From NCBI RefSeq assembly GCF_030413175.1, contig NZ_CP129212.1:496001-560000 (forward strand): a stretch of 64,000 bases of DNA, written 5' to 3'. Source of the stretch: Bradyrhizobium roseum (GTDB lineage: Bacteria; Pseudomonadota; Alphaproteobacteria; Rhizobiales; Xanthobacteraceae). A model generated the notes under the pieces. The model was not told where the DNA came from. It ran no database searches and saw only the letters and a program-made list of their open reading frames with translations. Shown here in pieces: positions 10,135 to 18,555 of this stretch (the stretch's first letter is position 1; every line of letters starts with the position of its first letter). Both the position numbers and the translations under genes were made by a program.

Positions 10135-10800
10135 TCACTTGGCGGACGCCGTGGACTTGTTTTCCATGTTCACGACCTGCACGCGGCGGTTCACTTCCGC
10201 CATCGGCTGGCTTGGATTCTTGAGCTTGCTCTTGCCGTATCCGACGGTGACGAGATCGGTGCCGTTGATGCCGTATTTGTCGACGAGGTAGCGCTTGATC
10301 GCGTCGGCACGACGCTCGGAAAGGTCCTGGTTATAGGCGTCGCCACCGGCCGCATCGGTATGGCCGGCGACCACGAAGGTCGAACCCTTGATTTCGTTGT
10401 TGGTGAGCGCGCGGCCGAGCGCCTGGACCGACGGCAGCGACTTGGCGCTGATGTCGGCCGAGTTGTAGTCGAAGTTGATCTCCAGATCGATCTTCGGCTT
10501 GTCCTTGACCATGGACGCGATTTCTTCGCGCTCGGCGCTCGAAAGCGAGCGCGTGGAGCGGCCACGGATTCTCTCGACGAATTTGGTTTCGGCAGCGGTG
10601 ACGGTCGGATCGACCGCGGTCTGCGGACCGGTGGAGAGCCCGCGGGTCAGCGGCTTCTTTTCGGGCGCCAGCGCACGGACGATCTGGTCCTCGGTGACGT
10701 TCTTCTCCTGGGCGAACGCGGTTCCTGCAAAGGAAATAGCGGCGCCGAGCGTCGCCACCGAGACCATCATGCCAAAGGTTTTCGCTGAGATACTTACCAT
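10135..10800 (-). CDS. OmpA family outer membrane/peptidoglycan-linked protein
   Basis: A 221-residue secreted protein with an N-terminal signal peptide ending near AGTAFAQEK, a linker, and a C-terminal OmpA-like domain (about 105-210). The domain has the expected FDYNSADI start, the GHTDAAGGDAYNQDLSERRA core with the peptidoglycan-binding Asp and Arg, and a VGYGKSKL strand. There is no N-terminal beta-barrel, so it resembles a periplasmic or lipid-free Pal-like protein. The ATG at 10800 is preceded by AGGGGA with good spacing; an in-frame start 48 bases upstream is not needed. Confidence 0.88.
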   Translation of the reverse strand: MVSISAKTFGMMVSVATLGAAISFAGTAFAQEKNVTEDQIVRALAPEKKPLTRGLSTGPQTAVDPTVTAAETKFVERIRGRSTRSLSSAEREEIASMVKDKPKIDLEINFDYNSADISAKSLPSVQALGRALTNNEIKGSTFVVAGHTDAAGGDAYNQDLSERRADAIKRYLVDKYGINGTDLVTVGYGKSKLKNPSQPMAEVNRRVQVVNMENKSTASAK

Positions 10801-10947
10801 TACCTGTCCCCTTTTGCGGACTTCCCGCGCGGTTCCAATGTCGTCCAAATCGGCAGCCGTACCCGTTGTGGACGGCTGCCCTGTATTAGTCTGGCCGGCC
10901 CGCCGCAGGGTTCGAGAGGCCGCCGGCTTTCATTCAAAAAAATATCG

Positions 10948-12429
10948 TCACTGCACCCCGTATTCGGCGAACTCCTTGACGATGTTGGGGTCCATCGCCT
11001 TGGCATTATTGATGTCCAGGTCGCCTTCCGAAATCGAGCCATTGCGCTTCTTGGCGAGGCCGCGGCCGTACAGCGACGACGTCAGGCGCGGGTTGATCTT
11101 GAGGGCGGCGTCGAAATCAGAGATAGCATTCTTGTTCTGGCCGCTCTTCAGGTTGACGAGGCCGCGGCTGTCCAGCGCGTCGACGAAATTCGGCCGCAGC
11201 CGCAGCGCTTCGTTGCAATCCTTCAGCGCCGCCTGCAGGTCGCCTATCACCGTGCGCGCCCAGCAGCGGTTGTTGAAGGCTTCGACGTCCTTCGGGTTCA
11301 GCCGCAGCGAATTGTTGAAGTCCTTGATCGCGAGTTCGTAGGCGCCCTTGCTGGCATAGACCTGCCCGCGCCGGTACAGCGCAGCGGCATCGTCCGGATT
11401 GTCGTTGAGCTTGGCGGTCAGGCTCTTGATGGTCGGATCGTCGGCAAGCGCCGGCGGGGGGCCTTCGGGCGGCTTGATCGGCGGGGACGCCGGTGGCGGA
11501 GGCAGAGGCGCGGCTTCGGCCGGTTTTGACGGCGCGGGCGGCGGTGGTGGTGGTGGCGCTGGTACCGCGACCGGCGGGGATGGCGGCGGCGGGGCGGGAG
11601 CTGGAGCAGGTACGGGCGGCGTCGCGGGTGCGGTGGCCACCGGCGTCGAAGGCTGGCTCGCCGGCCGCGGGCCCGAGCCGCTCGGGATGAAGGAGAAATC
11701 CTCGGCCAGCGAGGAAGAAATCCACGGCACCTGCTCCTGGCGCGAGGCGCGGGTGACGCCGACGCGGGTGCGGTTCAGCGTTTCTTCCGCCATCAGGTCG
11801 GGGGTGCGGATTTCCTTCAGCAATTCTTTCACGAACAGGCTGCGATCGCTGCCATTATCGGAAACGACCGAAGAAAGCGCGGCAGAGTACATTACCAGCG
11901 TGCCGTTCGGTGCGATCACCGGCGCCAGGCCGGCGGAAAAGCTGCGGAACCGGCGTTCGAACGGGTTGCGCCTGGAGGCATCGATCAGTGCGATCTTGAC
12001 GCCGGCGCCGCGGCTGTTGATCTCGCCCAGCACGGTTTCGAGGCTGAAACCGTCGCGGCGGACGTCCGCCTCGGTCCAGATCTGGGCGTCGACCGGGATC
12101 ATGTAGCTCTGGCGGTTCGATTGCACGCCAAAGCCGGAGAAGAAAAGCAGCGCCACCGAGCCAGGCTTGATCTTGCCGTACAGGCGGTCGAAAGCCCGGC
12201 GCATCTGCTCGGCGGTCAGGTTTTCGCCGATATCGACATTGAAGCCGTCGCGCTTGAGTTCTTCGGCGATGTCGCGTGCGTCGTTGATCGGTTCCTTCAG
12301 CGGCGCTTCGGCGTCCGGATACTTCGCGTTGCCGATGACCAGCGCATAGCGCTCGCCGGCCGCGAACGACGGCGCTACCGACGCGACTGAAAAAAACAAT
12401 GCAAGGAACAATGCGAGACGGATTTTCAT
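10948..12429 (-). CDS. Secreted caspase-fold (C14-like) pseudoenzyme with TPR repeats
   Basis: A 493-residue protein with a signal peptide (about 1-24), a caspase-like domain (about 27-235), a Pro/Ala-rich linker (about 250-320) and three or more TPR units (about 335-480, for example AAALYRRGQVYASKGAYELA). The caspase-fold landmarks are present (YALVIGNAKY, LLFFSGFG, IALIDASRRNPF). The two catalytic positions are changed: the His of the usual SGHG is Phe at about 100, and the Cys of the usual DACR is Ser at about 152. It is therefore probably a scaffold or binding protein rather than a protease. The start at 12429 is chosen because the signal peptide begins there. Divergent from the lactonase-like gene. 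Confidence 0.85.
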   Translation of the reverse strand: MKIRLALFLALFFSVASVAPSFAAGERYALVIGNAKYPDAEAPLKEPINDARDIAEELKRDGFNVDIGENLTAEQMRRAFDRLYGKIKPGSVALLFFSGFGVQSNRQSYMIPVDAQIWTEADVRRDGFSLETVLGEINSRGAGVKIALIDASRRNPFERRFRSFSAGLAPVIAPNGTLVMYSAALSSVVSDNGSDRSLFVKELLKEIRTPDLMAEETLNRTRVGVTRASRQEQVPWISSSLAEDFSFIPSGSGPRPASQPSTPVATAPATPPVPAPAPAPPPPSPPVAVPAPPPPPPPAPSKPAEAAPLPPPPASPPIKPPEGPPPALADDPTIKSLTAKLNDNPDDAAALYRRGQVYASKGAYELAIKDFNNSLRLNPKDVEAFNNRCWARTVIGDLQAALKDCNEALRLRPNFVDALDSRGLVNLKSGQNKNAISDFDAALKINPRLTSSLYGRGLAKKRNGSISEGDLDINNAKAMDPNIVKEFAEYGVQ

Positions 12430-12888
12430 AGTGACGGCAGTCCAGATCACGGCAGTCCAGCCAAAATAGCGCCGATACCAGCTCGCGCCGCGGCGACCTT
12501 ACTCTACGGTCCCGGCATTATCAAACCGCGTCGGTAGTACGTCAACTGCTTGCGATATCGTCGTTAATTGCGGCAAATAACCGCGACCAGGCCGGGCCGG
12601 ACGAAGGAATAAAATCGGCTGTGATGGCCGTACCACAGCTCGCGGTTTGGTCGGCTGCAAACGGCTTCGGATGGGGCCTGCCATGCTTTCGCGCAACGTG
12701 CCCGGCGGCTGCATTCGATCAACATCGTCGCCGATCGGAAAGTTTTGAAATGTGACACATCTCACATAGCGTAGCATTCGCACCGTTGCGCGGCTGTCAT
12801 TCGCGGGCCGCGTTTGACCTTTGCGGATGACGATGGCTTGCTGCCGGCGATCGTCCACACCCAGACATCCAAGAAAAAAGTGACACCG
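12430..12888. other. Divergent intergenic region (caspase-like gene / lactonase-like gene)
   Basis: A 459-base gap without a convincing coding region; long antisense frames here lack coding features. It must hold promoters for both flanking genes. The only clear motif is the CRP-like site at 12751-12766. Confidence 0.6.
12751..12766. promoter_or_regulatory. Consensus CRP-type site (TGTGA-N6-TCACA)
   Basis: TGTGACACATCTCACA is a full match to the CRP consensus TGTGA-N6-TCACA. It lies about 120 bases upstream of the lactonase-like gene and about 320 bases from the start of the caspase-like gene. The likely binder is a CRP-type regulator such as the one encoded at 5035-5709. Confidence 0.6.
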
Positions 12889-13695
12889 ATGGGAAATGCC
12901 TACGAAATCTACGCCTTGCGCTATGCGACGATGTCGCCGCGCACCCCCAACATGAATTTTTTGGCCCCCGATCCGCACGAGACCACGGCGGCCGACCTCG
13001 ATTATTTCGTCTGGCTGGTGCGTGGTGGTGGCCGTGACATCCTGGTCGATACCGGCTTCAACGCCGAGGAGGCCAAGGCGCGCGCCCGCAAGCTGACGCT
13101 CAACCCGATCGATGCGCTGGAAAAATTCGGCGTTGCGGCCGGCAGCATCAAGGACGTCATCGTCACCCATCTGCACTACGACCACGCCGGCAACCTCGAT
13201 CGCTTCCCCCACGCGCGGTTCCATCTGCAGGAGCGCGAGATGAGCTATGCGACCGGGCGCTGCATGTGCAACGGCATGCTGCGGCACCCGTTTTCGGTCG
13301 AGCACGTCACCACCATGGTCCGCCACGTCTATGGCGAGCGCGTCACCTTCCATTCCGGCGACGGTGAGGTCGCCCCGGGCGTGACCGTGCATCGCGTCGG
13401 CGGCCATTCCGACGGCTTGCAGGTGGTGCGGGTCGAGACCGCGCGCGGGCCGGTGGTGCTGGCGTCGGACGCCGCCCATTACTACGCCAACCTGCAGAAG
13501 CGCAGCCCGTTTCCGATCGTCTACAACGTCGGCGACATGGCGCAGGGCTGGGAAATCGTCGAACGGCTGGCCGGCCATCCCGACCGCTTCATTCCCGGGC
13601 ACGATCCGCTGGTGAGCGAAATCTATCCGCGCGCCAGCGACAAGGTCGACGCATTCGCGCTGCACCTGGCGCCGTCGCGTTCTTTTGCAAAGTAG
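12889..13695 (+). CDS. MBL-fold hydrolase of the N-acyl homoserine lactonase family
   Basis: A 268-residue metallo-beta-lactamase fold protein. The dinuclear zinc motif is intact in VTHLHYDHAGN, with further ligands in RVGGHSDG, LASDAAHYY and IPGHDP. The family hydrolyses lactones, including quorum-sensing acyl homoserine lactones, but many members act on other lactones in catabolism. Context (a hydroxyacid dehydrogenase and a RidA-type deaminase just downstream, spaced 3 and 12 bases) suggests a small catabolic operon rather than quorum quenching. The ATG at 12889 starts the recognised domain; the upstream 25 codons are in frame but lack domain signal. A CRP-type site lies upstream. Confidence 0.8.
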   Translation: MGNAYEIYALRYATMSPRTPNMNFLAPDPHETTAADLDYFVWLVRGGGRDILVDTGFNAEEAKARARKLTLNPIDALEKFGVAAGSIKDVIVTHLHYDHAGNLDRFPHARFHLQEREMSYATGRCMCNGMLRHPFSVEHVTTMVRHVYGERVTFHSGDGEVAPGVTVHRVGGHSDGLQVVRVETARGPVVLASDAAHYYANLQKRSPFPIVYNVGDMAQGWEIVERLAGHPDRFIPGHDPLVSEIYPRASDKVDAFALHLAPSRSFAK

Positions 13696-13698
13696 CGG

Positions 13699-14589
13699 AT
13701 GGTTGTGATGTCAGCGTATAAAACGGTCGGCTTTATCGGCCTCGGCGTGATGGGCGAGCCGATCTGTCGCAACCTCGTCAAGAAAAGCGGCGGCCGCGTG
13801 CTTGCGTTCGACCTGTCGCCGGAGCCGTTGGCGAGGCTGCGGGAAGAGGGTGCCGGGATTGCGGGCTCCGTGGCGGAAGCCATCGCGCAAAGCGATCTGC
13901 TGTTCCTGTGCCTGCCGAGCGCCAAACAGGTGCGCGCGGTGTTCGAAGGCGATGGCATTCTCAAGAACATCCGGAGCGGACAGGTCGTGGTCGATCTCGG
14001 CACGTCCTCGGTCAGCCAGACCCGTGACTTTGCCGCGCAGTTGCAGGCCAAAGGTGCGGCCTGGGCCGATGCGCCGATCGCGCGCACGCGTCAGGCGGCG
14101 CAGGACGGCACGCTCAGCGTGATGGTCGGAACCACGCCCGCGCTCTATGCCGACATCGAGCCATTGATCCGCTGCTTTGCCACCGATGTCACCCATTGCG
14201 GCGAGGTCGGCGCCGGGCAGGTCACAAAAATCCTCAACAACATGGTGCTGTTCGAAACCGTGAACGCGCTGGCCGAGGCCGTCGCGGTCGCCAAGCATAA
14301 TGGCGTCGATCCAAAACTGCTGCTCGACACGCTCTCAAAGGGCTCGGCCGACAGTTTCGCGCTGCGTAATCACGGCATGAAGGCGATCGTGCCGGGCAAT
14401 TTTCCGGAGCGGGCGTTCTCGACCGAATACGCATTGAAGGATCTGTCCTACGCGCTGGAACTGGCGGCCGATGCCGGACTGAAAATCCGCGGCGCGGAGC
14501 TGATCGGCACCGTGCTGCAGGAGGCGATCGATGCCGGATCGGGAGACAATTATTTCCCGGTCATCGCGAAGCACATCGACAGAAGCTAA
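13699..14589 (+). CDS. NAD(P)-dependent beta-hydroxyacid dehydrogenase (3-hydroxyisobutyrate dehydrogenase family)
   Basis: A 296-residue oxidoreductase. The N-terminal Rossmann motif GFIGLGVMGEPICRNL, the cofactor segment VVDLGTSSVSQTRD and the catalytic lysine in GQVTKILNNMVL are visible. The usual substrate-binding DAPVSGG segment reads DAPIARTRQAAQDG here, so the substrate is likely not 3-hydroxyisobutyrate itself. It is three bases after the lactonase-like gene and twelve before the RidA gene. A second in-frame ATG nine bases downstream (MSAYKTVGF) may be the true start. Confidence 0.85.
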   Translation: MVVMSAYKTVGFIGLGVMGEPICRNLVKKSGGRVLAFDLSPEPLARLREEGAGIAGSVAEAIAQSDLLFLCLPSAKQVRAVFEGDGILKNIRSGQVVVDLGTSSVSQTRDFAAQLQAKGAAWADAPIARTRQAAQDGTLSVMVGTTPALYADIEPLIRCFATDVTHCGEVGAGQVTKILNNMVLFETVNALAEAVAVAKHNGVDPKLLLDTLSKGSADSFALRNHGMKAIVPGNFPERAFSTEYALKDLSYALELAADAGLKIRGAELIGTVLQEAIDAGSGDNYFPVIAKHIDRS

Positions 14590-14601
14590 CCGGAGGTTTC
14601 C

Positions 14602-14946
14602 ATGATCACCCGCTTTGCCGGACTGACGCCCACCCGCAGCCGCGCCGTCGCGCACGACGACCTGGTTTTCACCGTGGCGGTCGCGCCCGATCCGGTGAGC
14701 CCGTCGATGTATGAGCAGACCGCAAAGGCGCTCGCCCGCATCGACGAGAGCCTGGCGCTGTGCGGCTCGGACAAGAGCAAGATCCTCACGGCGATCGTCT
14801 ACGTCGCCGACATCAAGCAGAAGGGCGAGATGAACCGCGCCTGGGACGAGTGGGTCGACACCAAAAATCCGCCGATGCGGGCCTGTCTGGGTGTCGATCT
14901 CGAACCGCCGCACATCGTGGAGATCGTGGTGACGGCGGCGAAATAA
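14602..14946 (+). CDS. RidA/YjgF family protein
   Basis: A 114-residue small protein of the Rid family, trimeric enzymes that hydrolyse reactive enamines or imines released by PLP enzymes, or act on related substrates. The C-terminal motif NPPMRACLGVDLEPPHIVEI carries the conserved Arg and Glu region of the family. A good ribosome site (CCGGAGG) precedes the start. It is the last gene of the lactonase-dehydrogenase-Rid operon; a palindromic repeat follows. Confidence 0.85.
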   Translation: MITRFAGLTPTRSRAVAHDDLVFTVAVAPDPVSPSMYEQTAKALARIDESLALCGSDKSKILTAIVYVADIKQKGEMNRAWDEWVDTKNPPMRACLGVDLEPPHIVEIVVTAAK

Positions 14947-14963
14947 GGACAGCTATCTCGGCC

Positions 14964-15047
14964 GTCATTGCGAGCGCAGCGAAGCAATCCATCGCGCGGC
15001 ATAACGGATGGATGGATTGCTTCGTCGCGTTCGCTCCTCGCAATGAC
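14964..15047. repeat. Palindromic intergenic repeat, family starting GTCATTGCGAGCG
   Basis: Imperfect inverted repeat: left arm begins GTCATTGCGAGCG and includes GAAGCAATCCATC; right arm ends with GATGGATTGCTTCGTCGCG and CGCAATGAC. It sits between convergent gene ends. A diverged relative lies at 21384-21500. Confidence 0.7.
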
Positions 15048-15063
15048 GTTGAGAGGGCGTGCC

Positions 15064-15603
15064 CTAATACGCTTGCTTCGCATCCGCCTCTTCGCTGGTC
15101 TGCACCAGATCGAGGCCTTCTTCGAGCTTGCCGAGCAGCCGCGCCAGTTCGCGCCGCTCCTGCGCGGAGAGGCATGACAATATCTCCTGCTCCTTGCGCA
15201 GCAGCCGCGGGATCAGTTCCTCGTACAGCGTGGCGCCCTTGCGGGTCAGGCGCAGCCGGAATTCGCGGCGGTCGTCGGCGTTCTCGACGCGTTCGACCAT
15301 CTGCCGCTTCATCAGCGCGGTGACGGCACGGCTGATGGTGGATTTGTGCGTGCGGGTGCAATCGGCGATGTATTGTGCGCTGCAGGGATCGTGGCGGAAA
15401 CCGAGCGTCGCCAGCACCCGCCATTCCGGAATGTCGAGCCCGTAGCGGGTGGCATACTCGACCGACAGCGCCGAACTCACTTCCGCCGCGAGCCGGTTCA
15501 GCCGGAACGGCATGAAGCCGAACAGATCCAGCCGGGCGTCCTTCTTCGTCGCGCTTTCCTCGCGCGAAACGGGGGCCTCTTCGGTCGAAAGCGCCTTTGC
15601 CAA
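15064..15603 (-). CDS. MarR family transcriptional regulator
   Basis: A winged-helix repressor of about 179 residues that probably controls the divergent aromatic hydroxylase operon. The DNA-binding segment includes AQYIADCTRTHKSTISRAVTAL and the wing ENADDRREFRLRLTRKG, the DxR motif typical of MarR. I place the start at the TTG at 15603, preceded by GAGG with seven-base spacing. An ATG at 15675 is in frame, but it would put the palindromic operator at 15649-15668 inside the coding region. A long open frame continues antisense into the hydroxylase gene and is not coding there. The ligand is likely an aromatic acid. Confidence 0.85.
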   Translation of the reverse strand: MAKALSTEEAPVSREESATKKDARLDLFGFMPFRLNRLAAEVSSALSVEYATRYGLDIPEWRVLATLGFRHDPCSAQYIADCTRTHKSTISRAVTALMKRQMVERVENADDRREFRLRLTRKGATLYEELIPRLLRKEQEILSCLSAQERRELARLLGKLEEGLDLVQTSEEADAKQAY

Positions 15604-15648
15604 GGGATGGCCTCGATTTGAGTTGACGGACCCGGCTCGGAGATTAAG

Positions 15649-15668
15649 ATAGTTGCAGATGCGACTAT
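15649..15668. promoter_or_regulatory. MarR-type operator between the regulator and hydroxylase genes
   Basis: ATAGTTGCA and TGCGACTAT form an inverted repeat with a two-base centre and one mismatch. This shape (TAGTTGCA-N-TGCAACTA) is typical of MarR repressors of phenolic pathways. It lies about 47 bases before the hydroxylase ATG and upstream of the chosen MarR start, so it can repress both genes. Confidence 0.65.
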
Positions 15669-15714
15669 TTAGCATGGTCGCCACCTTTTGGCCAGTCACA
15701 GGGTTTAAGCCCGC

Positions 15715-17328
15715 ATGGCGCAGACCAAAACCCAGTTCGGCTATCGCCGTCATCCCGACCAGGATCGGCCGGGTTCCAATCTTGCCGAGCACGCCGTCGT
15801 CGTGGTGGGTGCCGGACCGGTGGGGCTGTCGCTGGCGATCGATCTGGCGCAGCGCGGCCAATCCGTCGTGCTGCTCGACGACGCCGACCGGATCGGCGAG
15901 GGCTCGCGGGCGATCTGCTTCTCCAAGCGCTCGCTCGAATTCTGGGACCGGCTCGGCATCGGCCAGCGCATGGTCGACAAGGGCGTGGTGTGGAGCGTCG
16001 GCAAAATCTTTCACGGCGAGCAGCAGCTCTACCAGTTCAACCTGCTTCCCGAGGAGGGCCACAAACGACCGGCCTTCATCAACCTGCAGCAGTTCTACGC
16101 CGAGGCCTATCTGGTCGACCGCGTCGACGAACTGCCCGCCATCGACCTGCGCTGGCGCAACAAGGTGACCGCGCTCGAAGCGCGCAACGATCATGTGCTG
16201 CTGACCGTCGAAACGCCCGACGGTCCGTATCGGATCAGCGCCCGCTTCGTGATCGCCTGTGACGGCGCCAAATCCGCGCTGCGCCGGATGGTCGGCGCGG
16301 AATTCGCAGGACAGGTGTTCGAGGACCAGTTTTTGATCGCCGACGTCAAGATGACGGCAGCGTTCCCAACCGAGCGCTGGTTCTGGTTCGATCCGCCGTT
16401 CCATGCCGGGCGCTCCGCGCTGCTGCACAAGCAGCCGGATGACATCTGGCGCATCGATCTGCAGCTCAGTCGATTTGCCGATCCCGCTGTCGAAAAGCTG
16501 CCGGAAAATGTGCGGCCGCGCATTGCCCGCATGCTGGGGCACGACAAGTTCGATTTCGAATGGATCTCGCTGTACAAGTTCCAGTGCCGACGGATGAACA
16601 AGTTCATCCATGGCCGCGTGATCTTTGCCGGCGATGCCGCGCACCAGGTCTCGCCGTTCGGCGCGCGCGGCGCCAATTCCGGACTGGAGGATGCCGAGAA
16701 CCTTGCGTGGAAGCTCGTTTGTGTGCTGCAGGGAACATCGCCCGAGACGCTGCTGGAGAGCTACCATATCGAGCGCAGCGCGGCCGCCGACGAGAACATC
16801 CGCGAATCCACCCGCGCGACCGACTTCATGGCGCCGAACTCGCACCAAGAGGCGCGGCTGCGCAAGGCGGTGCTGTCGCTCGCCAAGGAGACCGAGTTCG
16901 GCAAGCGCATGGTCAATGGCGGGCGGCTCTCGACGCCGTCGGTCTATGCGACGCCGCTCTCGACCGCCGATCGCGACACCTGGCGCGGCGGCCCTGGTCC
17001 CGGCACCTCGATGGTAGACGCGCCTGTTGCAGATGCGCGCGGCGAACAGATTTTTCTCACCGATGCTTTCGTCAAGGCCGGAATGCACTTTACCTTGCTC
17101 GAATTCGGCAATGGCGCTTCGCCGGAACGGCCCGAAGGCGTGGCTGCGATCCGGATCGGCGGCAACGAAGGCCTCGTCGATTCGGCAGGCCTGGCCGCCG
17201 CCCGCTACGACGCCGAACCCGGCACGGCCTATCTGATACGACCCGATGGCTATGTCGCGGCGCGATTCCGGCATCCGACCCGGTCGATGCTCGACGCTGC
17301 GCTGGCGCGGGCCGCCGGCATCAACTGA
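15715..17328 (+). CDS. FAD-dependent aromatic hydroxylase (MhpA/MhaA-like)
   Basis: A 537-residue single-component-type flavoprotein hydroxylase. FAD-binding motifs are visible: VVVVGAGPVGLSLAIDLAQ (about 27-45), ACDGAKSALRR (about 180-190) and VIFAGDAAHQVSPFGARG (about 303-320), followed by a thioredoxin-like C-terminal domain. The family hydroxylates phenolic acids with NAD(P)H and oxygen. Its neighbours are a DUF2783 small protein, hmgA and fahA. In Pseudomonas putida, 3-hydroxyphenylacetate 6-hydroxylase is a flavoprotein (MhaA) plus a small coupling protein (MhaB), and its product is homogentisate; the arrangement here suggests the same. 3-(3-hydroxyphenyl)propionate is an alternative substrate. 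Probably repressed by the divergent MarR protein. Confidence 0.85.
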   Translation: MAQTKTQFGYRRHPDQDRPGSNLAEHAVVVVGAGPVGLSLAIDLAQRGQSVVLLDDADRIGEGSRAICFSKRSLEFWDRLGIGQRMVDKGVVWSVGKIFHGEQQLYQFNLLPEEGHKRPAFINLQQFYAEAYLVDRVDELPAIDLRWRNKVTALEARNDHVLLTVETPDGPYRISARFVIACDGAKSALRRMVGAEFAGQVFEDQFLIADVKMTAAFPTERWFWFDPPFHAGRSALLHKQPDDIWRIDLQLSRFADPAVEKLPENVRPRIARMLGHDKFDFEWISLYKFQCRRMNKFIHGRVIFAGDAAHQVSPFGARGANSGLEDAENLAWKLVCVLQGTSPETLLESYHIERSAAADENIRESTRATDFMAPNSHQEARLRKAVLSLAKETEFGKRMVNGGRLSTPSVYATPLSTADRDTWRGGPGPGTSMVDAPVADARGEQIFLTDAFVKAGMHFTLLEFGNGASPERPEGVAAIRIGGNEGLVDSAGLAAARYDAEPGTAYLIRPDGYVAARFRHPTRSMLDAALARAAGIN

Positions 17329-17338
17329 GGTTTCGTTC

Positions 17339-17566
17339 ATGGCGCTATCGACGGCTTCGAATTTTGCCAAACCCGACGACGCGTTTCGCGCCATCGTCGA
17401 GGCGCATCGCGGCCTCAGCGACGAACAGAGCGCCGATCTCGACGCCGCGCTGGTTCTAGTGCTCGCCAACCACATCGGCGACATCGCCGTTTTGAACGAG
17501 GCGATCGCGCTGGCCAAACGGCGGATGCTCGATGCCAGCCAGCAACAGCAACAACAGCAGCAATAA
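17339..17566 (+). CDS. DUF2783 small protein, possible hydroxylase coupling subunit (MhaB-like)
   Basis: A 75-residue acidic helical protein. The DUF2783 core (DDAFRAIVEAHRGLSDEQS followed by LVLANHIGD) spans residues about 14-65. The protein ends in an uninterrupted run of eight glutamines encoded by CAA/CAG, a short homopolymer prone to length change. It starts 10 bases after the hydroxylase stop. No enzyme motif is visible. The size and position fit the small coupling protein of the two-component 3-hydroxyphenylacetate 6-hydroxylase, which is an inference from gene order, not from a demonstrated match. Confidence 0.75.
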   Translation: MALSTASNFAKPDDAFRAIVEAHRGLSDEQSADLDAALVLVLANHIGDIAVLNEAIALAKRRMLDASQQQQQQQQ

Positions 17567-17599
17567 TTCACGTCTTAAACGAAGTCAGGAATCGAATTG

Positions 17600-18553
17600 A
17601 TGGCCAAGGGTTTTGCGTCCACCACGGACATGGCGGAGAAGAAGATCACCTTCTCCGAAATCGGCACCGATCTTTACGCCTTCACCGCCGAGGGCGATCC
17701 GAACTCCGCGATCATCGTCGGTGACGACGGCTGCCTCGTGTTCGACGCGCAGTCGACGCCGGCGATGGCGAATAAGGTGATCGAACGCGTTCGCACCGTC
17801 ACCGACAAGCCGATCAAATATGTCGTGCTGTCACACTATCACGCCGTGCGCGTACTCGGCGCTTCCGCCTACCAGGCGCAGGGCATCGTGGCTTCATCCG
17901 AAACCTACCGGCTGATCGAGGAGCGCGGCCAGCAGGACTGGGATTCCGAATTCGGCCGCTTTCCGCGCCTGTTCCAGGATGCCGAGAGCATTCCCGGCCT
18001 GACCTGGCCGACGCTGACGTTTGAGGGCGAGATGTCGATCTATCTCGGCAAGCGCGAGGTGCGGCTGATGCAACTCGGCGCCGGGCATACCTCGGGCGAT
18101 ATCGTCGCCTGGGTGCCGGACGCCGAGGTGATGTTCTCGGGCGACCTCATCGAATACCACTCGGCCTGCTATTGCGGCGATGCGCACTTGCGCGAATGGC
18201 CTTCGACACTGAATGAAATCCGCGCCTTCAATCCCAAGGCGATCGCGCCGGGCCGCGGCGATGCGCTGAAGGGGCTTTCGACCGGCCGCGACGCAATCGC
18301 GATGACGCGCGATTTCGTCACCACGCTGTATGGCGCGGCGGAAACATCCGTCGCGAGAGGCCGCAACTTGAAGGAATCGATGGCCGCGACGCGCGAGGTG
18401 ATGGACCCGAAATTCTCCAGCTTCGCCATCTACGAGCACTGCCTGCCGTTCAACGTCTCGCGCGCGTTCGACGAGGCGTCGGGGATCGACGATCCCGTGA
18501 TCTGGACCGACAAGCGCGACCAGGAAATGTGGGCCGCGCTGCAAGGAGGATGA
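17600..18553 (+). CDS. MBL-fold protein with degenerate metal-binding motif
   Basis: A 317-residue metallo-beta-lactamase fold protein. The usual HxHxDH motif reads HYHAVR (residues 79-84), so the Asp and the third His are replaced by Val and Arg. The later PGHG-type ligand reads APGRG, losing another His. The segments [11 protein letters not shown] and [10 protein letters not shown] are kept. It may bind one metal or none, or act as a non-canonical hydrolase. It lies between the hydroxylase pair and hmgA, overlapping the spacing of hmgA by two bases, so it belongs to the homogentisate operon; a role in thioester or lactone hydrolysis of a pathway by-product is speculation. The ATG at 17600 directly follows a possible TTG start. 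Confidence 0.8.
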   Translation: MAKGFASTTDMAEKKITFSEIGTDLYAFTAEGDPNSAIIVGDDGCLVFDAQSTPAMANKVIERVRTVTDKPIKYVVLSHYHAVRVLGASAYQAQGIVASSETYRLIEERGQQDWDSEFGRFPRLFQDAESIPGLTWPTLTFEGEMSIYLGKREVRLMQLGAGHTSGDIVAWVPDAEVMFSGDLIEYHSACYCGDAHLREWPSTLNEIRAFNPKAIAPGRGDALKGLSTGRDAIAMTRDFVTTLYGAAETSVARGRNLKESMAATREVMDPKFSSFAIYEHCLPFNVSRAFDEASGIDDPVIWTDKRDQEMWAALQGG

Positions 18554-18555
18554 CC

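Noticed and set aside
12499..13665. Minus-strand frame over the lactonase-like gene
   Set aside because: Antisense shadow with no recognisable domain.
15675..17571. Extended minus-strand frame upstream of the MarR gene
   Set aside because: Antisense to the hydroxylase and DUF2783 genes; a poly-Cys stretch comes from the poly-Gln codons. Only 15064-15603 codes.
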